A DNA stretch of 64,000 bases from Protopterus annectens (lineage: Eukaryota; Chordata; Ceratodontiformes; Protopteridae). Below the pieces are notes generated by a model. The model searched no databases. It was not told the DNA's origin and saw only the letters and a list, made by a program, of their open reading frames with translations. Shown one piece after another: positions 40,430-51,504 of the stretch. The stretch spans positions 1,115,152,682 through 1,115,216,681 of the forward strand of contig NC_056733.1 in NCBI RefSeq assembly GCF_019279795.1, given 5' to 3'. Every line of letters starts with the position of its first letter. Positions within the stretch are counted from its first letter, which is position 1. A program made the position numbers and the translations under genes.

Positions 40430-42316
40430 TTATCCTTAACTCTTCCAAGCCCTGCTCAACTACTTGCTCCCTTAGAAGGAAAGCTCACCCTGCATGCAAA
40501 AAACTGGGAACTCATTACCCACGACAAATGGGTTTTAAACATAGTTTCCCTAGGATACAGATTCCACTTCCACTCACTCCCAACCGCAAGTGGATGGCCA
40601 GACCTCCCCACAAATCAGTGGGCGGAGGCCGAAAAACAAGTGCTCTCTCTTCTCAGTATCAGGGCTATTCAACCTGCCCCAGCAGAACAAAGGGGACAAG
40701 GTTTTTATTCAAGACTGTTCCTGGTTCCCAGAAAGGAAAACTCCTGGCATCCTATCCTGGACCTTTCTATTCTCAGCACCTTTCTGGTGGTTCCAAAATT
40801 CAAAATGCTAACTCTTCAACAGCTTCTTCCTATGCTAGCCAAGGATGCCTGGCTGGCAACTCTAGACTTAAAAAAAAGCTAACCTGCACATCCCAGTAAG
40901 GGAATCCTGCAGACAATACCTATGTTTCAGGGCGGGCTTCATGCACTGCCAGTTCTCTGCACTGCCCTTTGGCTTATCTACTGCGCCCAGGGTATTCACA
41001 AAGTGCCTAGCTCCAGCCAGTGCATTTTTCAGGCAGAAAAATATTCAGATTTCCCCATAATTGGACGATTGCCTGATTCAGTCAGGACTTGCTGTTACAA
41101 CACCTGGCATTTGTAAAGAGACTTCTAACCTCACTGGAGTACACCATCAACGAGAAGAAATCCCACCTAGTACCCTGCCAACAGATTGTATTCCTGGGAG
41201 CAAGCTTGAACACAACTTCCCAGATGGCATTCTTCACTCCAGAGAAACAAGTTTATTTGACAACCTACTGGCCACAAAAACCCGTTATCTGCAAGGAAAA
41301 TCCTGCAATCCGTGGGGTTCATGGCCTCTTGCATTCTGTTTATTCCATATGCAAGACTGCATATGAGGAAACTTCAGTGGTATCTAAAAAGTCTATGGTG
41401 TCAATATTCTCAGGACCTGGAAACAATGATTCCTGTCATTCCTTGCCTAAGGGCAGAGTTCCTTTGGTGGGCAGAGGCCTGCTACCACAACGAGAGACTC
41501 CCTTTCACTCTACCCCCTGCCGCTCAAACCCTAACAACAGATGCATCAGACTATGCATGGGGGGCTCACATGGCAGGGCAGTGCATTCAGGGCAAATGGA
41601 ACCCAAAACAGATGCACCTGCATATCAATCAAAAAGAAATGTTAGCTGTACAGAATGCTCTGACAGCCTTCAAAGACCTTATTCTTCCAGGACAACTATT
41701 GATAAAGACAGACAACACCACAGTTATGTGGTACATAAACAAGCAGGGGAGAACCCATTCCTACCCACTCTGCAGACTAGCCATGGCTCTGTGGAACACA
41801 GCCTTGAGCTACCAAGTGAACCTGCAAGCTCAATTCCTGCCAGGCAAACTAAATTCACTGACAGACGACTTAAGCAGAAATCTCATGGACCCACATGAAT
41901 GGAAACTGGAACCCAAAATATTCAAGCTCTTGAGGAACAAATGGGGGACACCAGAGGTAGACCTGTTTGCCTCCTCTCAGAACTACCACTTGAACAAATT
42001 CTGCACCAGAACTCCCCACAATCAAGCTTGGAAAGTGGATGCCCTGTCCTTTACCGGGGAAAGCCTCTCAATTTATGCCTTTCCCCCTCTGCCTCTCCTC
42101 TCGAAGGTTCTACTAAAGATCAAACAGGACAAGCCAAGGACAATACTGATTGCCCCAGACTGGCCACATCAGCACTGGTACCTCCTTTTGCGCAGTCTGG
42201 CACTGCTGCAACCATGGCACCTGGCTCAGACCCCTTCCCTGCTTTACCAGCAGGCAGGCCACATTCTGCACCCTCAGCTTCAAACCCTGAACCTTGCAGC
42301 TTGGCTAATTCCCTGA
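40430..42316 (+). pseudogene. pol: RT/RNase H region of DIRS copy E
   Basis: N-terminal GKLTLHAKNWELITHDKWVLNIVSLGY, then RLFLVPRKENSWHPILDLSILSTFL. The RNase H part is in a 334-residue frame (41312-42316): TTDASDYAWGAHMAGQ, IKTDNTTVMWYINKQGRTHSYP, LTDDLSRNLMDPHEW, then the post-RH WPHQHWYLLL. Several breaks in the RT part. Confidence 0.82.
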
Positions 42317-42329
42317 GCTCACCTCTAGC

Positions 42330-43367
42330 AACCCTCAGTAAGCAGGTGCTGGATGTCATTCTTGAGGCAAGGAGGCCTAGTACTAGAAAATCCTGTTCAG
42401 AAAAGTGGAAAAGATACTGTTCCTGGAGCCAGGCTCAGGGAATGGGCACAATGGTGCCCTGCTTACTTCATATTCTAGATTATTTAACAGAAATGCTCCA
42501 CAAGGGCCTAGCTTTTCCTTCAGTTAAGATTCATGCCTCTGCCATTTCAGCACATTATAATACTGAGCCCACCCCTCTTCTCTCATCCCCTGCTAAAACA
42601 ATTCCTTAGAGGGGCCAAAAATTTAAGACCCCCCCCCCCCCAGGAGAGCTCCCACTCCATCTTGGGACCTTAACTTTGTATTGGAAAAACTCACTCTTTC
42701 CCCCTTTGAACCAGCTGCTACAGCAGAGTTGAAATTCCTTTCTTGGGAAAACAGCCTTACTTGTGGCCATCACTTCAGCAAGAAGAGTGTCTGAACTGCA
42801 GGCCCTCATGGCAGTGGAACCCTTCATTATCTTCCATGCGGACAGGGTTTCCCTCAGGACAAATCCATCCTTTATGCCCAAGGTGGTGTCTAGTGTGGCT
42901 CTAAACCAGTCCATTCATTTGCCTACTTTTTTACCCTAATCCTCAAAATAAGGGGGAAAGAATACTGCATTCACTGGACGTGCACAGACAACTTAGATTC
43001 TATTTGGACAGAACTAAGCCTCTCAGAAAATCTGACCAGCTGCTAGTTAACTTTGCTGTCGGGGCAGAGGGGAAAGCCATTTCAAAGCAAACCATTTCCA
43101 GATGGATAGCCCATTGCATCCATTTCTGCTACAAGCACCATGGAAAACCTCTACCCCACAGGGGATAAGATCGCATTCCACCAGGGCTGCATCTACCTCT
43201 ACAGCATTTCTCAGAGGAGTCCCTACCAGGGACATCCTGAAAGCTGCTACCTGGAGCTCTGTACACACTTACCAAGCATTACCATCTGCCTGTCTTTTCT
43301 AAATCTAGAGGTGGATTTGCCACAGCAGTCTTACAGGGCCTGATTGCTAGCCCTAATGCTCTTTAAC
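42330..43367 (+). pseudogene. Tyrosine recombinase of DIRS copy E
   Basis: VLDVILEARRPSTRKSCSEKWKRYC begins the core-binding part. ARRVSELQALMAVEPFIIFH, MHRQLRFYLDRTKPLRKSDQLL and HSTRAASTSTAFLRGVPTRDI follow. A C run at about 42630-42640 lies in the linker between the two halves. Several breaks. Confidence 0.78.
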
Positions 43368-43399
43368 TGCCTCCACCCTTCCTTAGCTTTGGGAATCAA

Positions 43400-43499
43400 C
43401 CCAAATGTGATGACTGCAACAGTGAAACACGAAGAACATAGTGCAGTTGTGTACACTTACCATAAATGTAGATGCTCGAGTGTATTCACTGTAGCAGTC
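43400..43499 (+). repeat. Internal complementary region of copy E
   Basis: The left half (AAATGTGATGACTGC to GAAGAACAT) is an exact complement of 38270-38306. The right half differs from the right tip at only a few positions. Confidence 0.88.
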
Positions 43500-43863
43500 C
43501 TGGTTACCCTCCTTTCCACCCCCTGACTTCTCTTGGCTCTACCTTTCCTTCTTGTTTAACATATATTATGTCTTTTGTATTTGCTTTTTCCTGGGGGTGT
43601 TACATATCATATAATTGCTTACTATTGTGGGGGCACCTGACATCTGGGGCAAGAAAAGCTGATGTAATGGCGTCGGCTGCATGTTTTATAACCCTGACGA
43701 CCTGATGTCATGGAAGAAGCAACAGCATCCGACACAGAAATCTGAAGACTCTGGTATTCAGGCCGGCTGAGGGCTACCTGCAGGCAGATAGTCCAAATGT
43801 GATGACTGCAACAGTGAATACACTCGAACATCTACATTTATGGTAAGTGCACACAACTGTACT

Positions 43864-45534
43864 ATCCTCCGCCAGAGGGGAGGTTGGTCAGCCCCAAAAC
43901 CTTCTTCGGACAAATCAGTGTTCCTGGAGGCTTTTGGCACGGTTCCATCTACTTCCTGGGTGTCCCCGCCGGCGGATCCTTTAGTGGATCTTATCACCAT
44001 GCGGACATGGAAGGAGCTGGACACCGTAGAGCCTATACCAAAGCGCCTGGATAAAATTTTTTCTACACCCTCTGCAGACCGGCCTGGTATAAAGGATCCC
44101 CTGTGGACGCCATGGTGGTTGCAGCAGCCACCAAGAGGGAACTGGCTCGAGATTTCCTCGGTCCACCATCTGGGTAAGGAATCCAGGACTACAGATCGAT
44201 TTGGGAAGCGAGTGTATTCTTCAGCGACATTTCCCATCTGAGCACTGAACTACTTGGCACACGTCATACGACTGCAGCGGGACCTAGTCACGGAGTTAGC
44301 TGAGTTGCACCCATAGTCTTTGTCGCGGGGGGACAAGTGTCTGTTCTCCGTGAAGATGTCTACTCTGAAGTCAGTGTCAAACATGTCCATGCGCCTCCTT
44401 TTTCATGCTACAGAAGGAGCAGCTAGGGTGGCTGGGACTGGCATTGCTATGAGGCAACATGCTTGGCTCAGAGTGTGTCAGTTTGCGGACCCCATCAAGG
44501 CATCTTTTACGAATGCCCCCTATGGTGGTTCTTCTCTTTTTTGGGAAGACTGTCCGTGACACCTTTGTCCAGAGTGAGAAAGATGGGAAGACCTTATTTG
44601 ATCTTCCATAAAGATAGGGTTTCTCTCCGAATTAACCCTTCTTTCTTACCAAAAGTGGCATCTGAATCAAACATTAATCAAACAATTAATCTGCCTTTTT
44701 TCTTCCCAAATTTTCAAAACAAAGATGAATATAAGCTGCATTTACTAGATGTTCGTAGACAACTTTGTTTGTATTTGCACAGAACAAAACCCTTCCTTAA
44801 GTCTGACTAGTTGTTTGTGTCCTTTTTTAAGCCCTTTTTGGGTAATGCCATCTCCAAATTTTCTTTAGCTAGATGGATTACTCTGTGTATTTTGCAGATT
44901 TACAAAGACAAAGGATTGTCTCCACCTGGTCCGATTAAAGCTCACTCTACCAGATCTATGGCGACGTCTGCTGCTTTCTGGTCTAGGGTGTCAGTGGATG
45001 ACATTTGTGCGGTGGCAACTTGGGCTAAGTCGCATACCTTCATTTCTCATTATAAGTTGGATTTAATCTCTAGAGGGAGAGCATCCTTTGGCTATACGGT
45101 GCTCCGGAATATCCTTCCATGAGGGCCTCCCAGGGGCGTGAGTTGCTGGGGACTCTGTCCACAAGTTGAAGATAAAATGAAGTTTACTTCAGATAAAGAA
45201 GTTATGTACTCACCATAACATTCCATCTGAGTAGTTATACTTCATTTTTCTTCAACCATCCCACCCTCCTTCCCCCGAACCTTCTCATGTTATGATCATG
45301 TTATGGTTTCTTTCTAGTTTGAGTTGCTGGTTAGTTTGGTTTGCAGCAAACTCGATCTGAGGGAAAGCAGTAGATAGCAGTGTATTATAAGTAAGGGGGT
45401 GGAGCTTGGAGCTCAGAGCAGATGCTTGTAAAGTTGCCGCCACAGATCCGATATGGATCCGAATACCTACAGGTTGAAGAAAAATGAAGTATAACTATTC
45501 AGATGGAACGTTATGGTGAGTACATAACTTCTTT
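43864..45534 (+). mobile_element. Family 2 DIRS element Q, 3' segment
   Basis: Resumes the gag of Q (QRGGWSAPKPSSDKSVFLEAFG, STSWVSPP, matching P at about 31120-31215). It then carries the C-terminal half of a recombinase (about 44590-45122), ICR (about 45160-45260) and right ITR (45344-45500), ending GTACATAACTTCTTT at 45534. RT/RH is not found in this copy, so Q could not have moved alone in this form. Several breaks. Confidence 0.82.
44590..45122 (+). pseudogene. Tyrosine recombinase C-terminal half of Q
   Basis: RPYLIFHKDRVSLRINPSFLPKVASESNINQTINLPFFFPNFQNKDEYKL is followed by HSTRSMATSAAFWSRVSVDDI and TWAKSHTFISHYKLDLISRGRASFGYTVLRNILP, so the His-x-x-Arg and Tyr regions are present. 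It follows a gag-like stretch (43864-44560) directly. Confidence 0.78.
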
Positions 45535-45911
45535 TTATGAATAGTTTATGTTCAATAGTTACTTAGCATAGCTAGTTGTTTTCTCCACAGTCAAGTCCAA
45601 TATATATCTTATTTAACTGAATATATATTTCATTTAACTCAATGTTAAATTGAATTAACAGCAGCATTTCACACTGACAAACTGTACAGCTGTATATTCG
45701 TATAATGACAGATTTATTGAAACAAGCCGACCAAGCACTACTGTGCGATTAATTACATTTTCTTTATAACACAGATATAATATTGCCAGGTACACTGCAC
45801 TTCTCACCTGACTTGGATTACAAAATGTCCACTACTGAAGTCTTTACAGCCACTTTTATAGTTTCACAAACCAGTAAGGAGAAAACCACTAAAACTAATA
45901 ACCAAAATAAA
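45535..45911. other. AT-rich unassigned spacer
   Basis: No gene or known element recognised. AT-rich, with short self-repeats (AATATATATCTTATTTAACT / AATATATATTTCATTTAACT near 45598-45640). Confidence 0.5.
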
Positions 45912-46030
45912 AATTAGTTTGAGGAGCAGATCCTTGAACCATAGCCACAATCCAGCAGGACAAAAAACAAAAGTTTAATATGAATGTAACAATTAAACGC
46001 TTTCATCCTGTTGTGATCAGGACTTCTTCA
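45912..46030 (-). repeat. Penelope-like terminal repeat (element 3' side)
   Basis: Inverted relative to 48935-49055. On the element strand it begins with the hammerhead-like block and ends CTCAAACTAATTTTT. Confidence 0.78.
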
Positions 46031-46037
46031 GAATAAA
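45974..46037 (-). ncRNA. Hammerhead-ribozyme-like motif in the Penelope-like end
   Basis: On the minus strand CTGAAGA (46031-46025) is followed by a stem AGTCCTG/CAGGAT closed by a short loop, and then GAAA (46005-46002). This is the hammerhead core layout CUGANGA - stem II - GAAA, with A where U is usual. Flanking segments AGTTTATT and ATTAAACT can pair to form another helix. Penelope-like elements are known to carry hammerheads in their terminal repeats. Whether this one cleaves is not known; the equivalent block at 48935 has lost the GAAA. Confidence 0.5.
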
Positions 46038-46479
46038 CTAATTACACAGAAACAACATATAAATACCCGGATGTTAAATAAATGGCGCCAAAAGAAATTA
46101 ATTAAATAATAAATTTTTAAAGAGGAATGACCCTCCACAAATGCACGTTTACCAGTACTAATAAGCATTTTTAAAACGTTTATAAAATTCCAAAGATGTA
46201 AAATTCAAATAAATGACCAAATGATTTACTAAATGTTACTTATTCCAACTAACTTTGTAGAAATGATCATAGGACATTAAAGAGTGAAATGTAATAAAGT
46301 TTCAAAAAGTATTATTAATATAAATAAACCTAATGTATGGCTATTAACGATACACAGATGTAAAACACTAAAGTAGCATTACATATTAATACTCTGACTT
46401 ATAAAATAAAACTGCTATCAAAGTTTTGATGGTCTACATTTAAAAATGGGTATGATCAAAACCTAGTCATTCAGTCCTG

Positions 46480-46742
46480 GAACAATGAAAGCATTCAGTT
46501 TAAACTGCCAACATGTCTCCCTGTAACACAACCAGTTCTCCCAGTCTCTCTCTTTGTGGTCCGTATTTACCTGTTCTAAAATAGCAAAAGAAGACTCCGT
46601 ATGTATTGGTTGCACCAAAGTATGTTTAAACAATGCTTTATTAGGTTTCTTTGTCCTAATACTATGTATGTGCTCATATATACGCTTACCCAGTGGTCTT
46701 TCAGTCTTTCCAACATAAAAAACATGTGCAGCCCCTGCACAT
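46480..46742 (-). pseudogene. GIY-YIG endonuclease region of the Penelope-like element
   Basis: One minus-strand frame reads AGAAHVFYVGKTERPLGKRI then YEHIHSIRTKKPNKALFKHT and ends WENWLCYRETCWQFKLNAFI. VFYVGKT matches the YIG half of GIY-YIG nucleases, and the downstream Arg and His positions fit the family. The domain nicks the target DNA for insertion. It is out of frame with the RT segment upstream (47430-46774), so a frameshift lies between them. Confidence 0.72.
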
Positions 46743-46773
46743 AGCTAAGTAAACATTCACTTTGCTAGAACAA

Positions 46774-48350
46774 TTACCCTTTAAAATTGATCTTACTATG
46801 AAGGCTGTTACCTAACATAACATACTCTTCCTCACAAATGTACTTACAATAGGAGCATCTACCGCATCTCTTAGTGCCACCAGTGTATTTGACCCCTTTA
46901 ACTCTAAAACCTCCTTCAGAAATGTATTTTAAATTATTCCCTGTTTTAAAAACAAATTTAGGAATTGTACCCAATTTCCCAACTAATTCAGGGTTAAACC
47001 TGAACATCCTCCAATTGTTTGATACCACACCCTTTACAAAGCTAGCAGCATAGCTGTATTCCATTACCATGGCTCTGTTAAAGTTCTCTTTTAACTTTGT
47101 CTGTGTATTAATCTTCTCCATTTGTTTAGTGCCTAATAGTGGTGTAAATTTTGACCCCCAGCCTAATATAACTTCCTGTGACACTTCCGTAATCAAACTT
47201 TCTCGGTAGTTCTTTTCCATAAACAATCTAGATATAGATTTTATTTCATCAAAAAAATCTTCAAAGTTAGAGGTTATCCTTGCCGCTCTAACCATTTGTC
47301 CTTTCACAACACTTTTCTTCTGCTTAAAAGTGTGGGCACTAATAAATGGTAAATAAGAATTGCTAAAAGTAGGTTTTCTGTATATCTTAGACCTAAATTT
47401 CCCTTCAAAAATATCAATTATACCATCCAATTAGTCAATCCCATTCTTTTTATAAATATATGTAAACTTCAGAAAATAAGTAGTGGTGTTTAAATACTCA
47501 ATAAACATTCCAATGGAGTTTTCAGGCCCTTCCCAGATAACAAAAATGTCATTCAAAAATATTGTGTATAATTTAACATATTTCCAAAAACTAGACCCAA
47601 ATACATATTTTATTTCCCAACTCCTTAGGACCAAATTTGCTTATAAAGGGGCACAAGCCGCACCCATTGCAACTCCCTTAATCTGCTTAAAGGAAATTAT
47701 TTTCCAGCACAACTCTCATAAACTCTACAAATAGGTTTAAGTCTTTTCCTTTAAGGGATTCAACCATGTTTAAACTAGCAAGAAAAAAATCTAAACCTTC
47801 CTCCACAGGGATGGATGAAAACAAACCAGTGACATCTGTGGTAAGAAACCATATATTTTCAGTAACCAAATCTTGAGTCAAACTACCTAGAATGTCCCAT
47901 GAATCCTTAACTAAATGTGGGTACTTATTCGTTACAAATTTCAAGGACTGATCCAAAAAAAATGCTGTTGGGTGTGTTTTTGAACCCCTGGCTGCTACAG
48001 TTGGTTTATATGGGGGATTAATGTACTTTTATGAATCTTAGGGATTCCAAAAAAAAAGCTGGTGTTCTAGGTTTGTCAACCTTTAAGGAGTCATAAATTC
48101 TAGGTGTAATCCTATTCTCCAACAAAAGATCCTCTAATAAAAATCTATTTTTCGGTATGCAATATTTATCTTGTTCCTCGAAACTGGGAGATTAGTTTGA
48201 ATATCGTGTAACATCTGCAACATGTGTGAAGAATAATCTATTGTATCCACCAGCACCATACCCCCACCTTTATCTGGTTTCATAATACACAGTTCATTAT
48301 TATGGACCCATTCATCTAAAACTTTACATTCATTTTGAGTCAGGTTATAT
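46774..48350 (-). pseudogene. Penelope-like reverse transcriptase
   Basis: N-terminal motifs KPDKGGGMVLVD (near 48280) and SKTHPTAFFLDQSLKF lead into WFLTTDVTGLFSSIPVEEGL (RT motif A, first catalytic Asp), then QIKGVAMGAACAPLYANLV (motif B). The segment before IFVIWEG, where YIDD is expected, reads FLND, so the catalytic centre is lost. The C-terminal part (47430-46774, 218 residues) ends with a Cys cluster, CGRCSYCKYIC. Several stops and frame changes. Confidence 0.75.
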
Positions 48351-48934
48351 ATATTCTATTGTGTTTTTTAGAAACCTGATTGTAAGTTAAAAAAATCATA
48401 CAGGTCCGACATACACATTGCTTCAAAACTTGTAAAGCTGGGTGCAAAGGTGGGTTGTATAAACTCTTTTTATTAACTAAGTTATCGTTACAAACCTTTG
48501 AACTCTTTGGTTCATCCAGTAACAATGCCAAGTTCAATTTTCTAATAAAAAGCTTTAACTCAAAGTATCACTAATGTTGAATTTGCCTGCAGATACAAAC
48601 TTAAAACCTTTCTCAAATATTGAAAAGTGTTCTACTGTGACAACAATTTTACTTAAATTAAAATGTGAAAGCCCTTAAAAGTGTAAATCACTCCATCATT
48701 TTATAAAACAATACCTATGTCTTTGTTTTTCTCTCTACCTTAGACTGACATTTCCCCTTCCCCTTCCCCTTGGACGTTGAAAAATCTGAGTCATTATTAT
48801 CACTTAGCTCCCCCCTCTGCACCTACCTGCGATGTTTCTATAAAATCTAGACCAGTTTTTGGATTTAAAGGGTCTGGGTTAATCAAACCTACAGGCTCCA
48901 AACTAGATACCAGAGGTTCATTAATACTCTCCTT

Positions 48935-49055
48935 TGTTGATCACAACAGGACGACAGCGCCTTATTGTTACATTCGTAATAAACTTTTGTTTTTTATCCT
49001 GCTGGATTTTGGCTGTGGTCCGAGTGTGTGCGCCTCAAACTACTTTTTATTTTGA
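48935..49055 (+). repeat. Penelope-like terminal repeat, inverted copy
   Basis: GATCACAACAGGACGACAGCG and ATCCTGCTGGATTTTGGCTG correspond to the other end in reverse orientation. It could be the inverted 5' pseudo-LTR of the same element or the 3' end of a second, plus-strand copy; the sequence alone does not decide. Confidence 0.7.
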
Positions 49056-51500
49056 TTGTCACTTTTATAGTGTTCAAACTTTGTTCTTGATGAAAACATT
49101 CTTTTCCTGTATTGAAGCCTTCTTTGTCTGTATTCTTATCTCTTCCAGAGATAACCAGTTCTTAACAAGCCAAAATGTTCTTTCACAAATGTTCTTTCAT
49201 TGATGGTATAGTCTGTAACTTTTTCTGCTGTGTTAGCCATGCTTATCCCGAGAAAGCCAGTTCTCAGCATGCTGAAATAGTCTTTCATTGATAGCATAGT
49301 TTAACTTTTTTTCTGTTGTGTTAGCCATTGCCCTTTAGCATGAATATCTGTGTGCATTCCACTGTTTAGGATAGTTCAACAAGCCTGTATTGTTAATGCC
49401 ATTTGTTACAAAACGTTCAGATGTATAATATATTCATGTTGTTCCACACAAGCACATTTTGTTAAGCCAGTGTATTACATGCTATTCTAAAAATATATCA
49501 CACTGTTGTTATTACCAAACCTTTGTCAGTTGTGAAGGAAAAACAACAAAAACATTAATACTTTTTTGTTTTACACAAGCATATTCTGTTAAGCTAATAA
49601 TTTAGAAACACAATATGCTATGCAAACACATTCTTATGTTTGCAGGCTCTGTATTTTTTATGCTATTCATAAAATATCACACTGTCAATATGAGAGACAG
49701 CAGTTTTACCAATTCACATATATGCCATTTCTATGAGGGAAAACCAGTTTTACTTTATATAATTCTATCACTCAGTGTTGTACTTTGTGTATTCAGACTA
49801 GTTCTGCAGCTCCCTAGACTGAAGTGGAGAGTCAGCTTGTTTGTCTTCCTTCTGTTCCTAGCCCCATAACACTTGGTATCATTAGGCAGTGTGCAGCAAC
49901 TGCCTAATGGCCACAGTTGGTGAATGTTTGATTAGTGCAAGACATTATGTTAGTGAGAGATGCAAGTATTTGACTAACGTGGAAGCCTGACTCTCACAAA
50001 AGGACACAGACTGCAAGTAGTACACACTTCCACAACGCTCTGCACCAACCACTACTAAAAAGATATTACCTGAGGCTGTAAAAAAAAAAATCCTTGTCTA
50101 GGACTCTTGGATACACAAAGTGTAGGCCTCAGTGAAAGTCTAACACCACATCAGCTTCTGGCACTCTTCCAGCATAGAGTCACAAGGATTTTAATCATCC
50201 TAGATCCAGTACACAGAACCACCCTACAAATAAATATATTTTAGTGATTGGTGGTTGAGTCCATAGTCAGACATATGGATTATTCACTCATTAGGCTGGT
50301 CAAAGGATAACTGTGAGTTGTCTGTCAGATGTCAGGATCTTTATCTCTAGAGCCCTTAAGGCCGTTTCACATGGCAAATACAACTATGACATGGTGGGAA
50401 TTTCTGTGGGTGTAAATGATTTGGCACTTAAGCCCTGAAAGCTATGATATGCATAAGGACATATCAGAACGCTCCATGCATGTTACAGATGCAAGCAACA
50501 CACTGGACCTAAGCAGAATCCTAGAATCCTTCCTTCTCTAAACGTGACATTTCGGTAAAAAAGAAAAGATAACTGGCTTGAATAATTGGCTAAGTAGTTT
50601 GTCATTCCAGAGAGATCAAGTGTGAGTCAGCATGGAACGAGATGCTTTACAGTCCTACTTGCTTTGCTTTGTCAAGTAATATTCCAGAGTGTCTGCATGC
50701 TGGCTGAAGCTTCTGTTGACCTCATAGTCCCTTTTTCAGGCAGAGGCCATCTGGTGGTCATCGCAAATCCAAAACAAGATCACAGGTAGCTGTGTTCAGT
50801 ACTAGAAGTCTCGGCAGCAAATATCCTACCCTTTGAGGCAGTCCTGCAGATGAAGCACATTTTATTTTTATTTTTTTATTTGATATTTGTTTACTGGGAT
50901 AGTCTGTCTTGATGTATGCCCATTTTCTTTGGAGGCCTTGGGAGAAAAGCTCTAGAGGCAGATTCACATTCTTACATGATATGAGACCAGATAATAACTT
51001 ACACATTCTAATACTATATACACGCAGAAAATATTTGCAGGATATTGGCGGCAGACAAGATTTGAGACCATAACAGCAGTTGTAAGTGTGTAATAAACAG
51101 ATAATTTACTTAGAAGTATGAGACCGACTTGATTCGATCCATGTCTTCTAGTTGTGACAGGCATGATGTATAGATATTTGTGAAATATTGGTTGTATGCT
51201 TTCTCTGTGTTAAACAAGAGAATAGTTTCTATAAAATGTTTGCTTATTTTAATATATACAACAAACAGGGAAAAGGTGGGAGAAACTGTTTCTATAATAA
51301 TTAATTAAGTGAAAAAGGAAGCGAGATTTCTGCATGTGTGTTTATTAGTGATAGAGTGTAGTTTCAAGGCATTTGAGCATGAAAAGTTTTACCAGAGGAG
51401 TTTACTGTGAGAATTTTTTCAAGATTTGAATGAGGGGGTGAAGGGGACGTCTGTGTAATTGCTGCAACTTGGTTTAACTATTCAGAAAGTTCTCCAGGTT
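49056..51500. other. Unassigned AT-rich region with diverged internal repeats
   Basis: No gene recognised. 49187-49340 holds two diverged copies of a unit of about 88 bp (CTTTCATTGAT..GTATAGT, CTGTGTTAGCCAT). 49445-49690 holds two related segments (ACACAAGCA.ATT.TGTTAAGC, ATGCTATTC, AAATATCACACTGT). A perfect hairpin lies at 49880-49909. Nothing supportable was seen from 49910 to 51500. Confidence 0.5.
49880..49909. repeat. Perfect 11-bp inverted repeat
   Basis: CATTAGGCAGT and ACTGCCTAATG surround an 8-base loop (GTGCAGCA). It could be a small hairpin, or two facing ends of a decayed DNA transposon. No larger element was found around it. Confidence 0.7.
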
Positions 51501-51504
51501 TTTC

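Larger units (their letters stand above)
38270..43863 (+). mobile_element. Family 1 DIRS retrotransposon, copy E (complete ends)
   Basis: Left tip ATGTTCTTCGTG at 38270, right tip ending GTACT at 43863. Parts in order: left ITR with promoter, gag (38588-40365), RT/RH (about 40430-42316), YR (about 42330-43367), ICR (43400-43499) and right ITR (about 43634-43790). The left half of the ICR matches the left tip exactly, including the TTC variant that differs from D. Several breaks are present; intermediate age. It interrupts the gag of Q, and the flanks show no duplication. Confidence 0.93.
45912..49055 (-). mobile_element. Penelope-like element with inverted terminal repeats
   Basis: Read on the minus strand, this is a Penelope-like retroelement: an RT (about 48350-46760) followed by a GIY-YIG endonuclease (about 46740-46480). 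The outer 115 bp or so at 45912-46030 and 48935-49055 are inverted copies of each other, sharing GTTTGAGG, ATCCAGCAGGA, AAAACAAAAGTTTA and the CCTGTTGTGATCA block. Such pseudo-LTRs are typical of the group. The coding part carries several stops and frame changes, so the copy is inactive. It does not interrupt a recognisable host. Confidence 0.8.

Noticed and set aside
46774-47430. Group II intron or bacterial-type RT
   Set aside because: The motifs (TTDVTGLFSSIP, GAACAP) and the downstream GIY-YIG region point to a Penelope-like element.
50758-51164. Minus-strand open frames as a possible exon
   Set aside because: No recognisable domain, no clear splice sites and no repeat of the pattern elsewhere.
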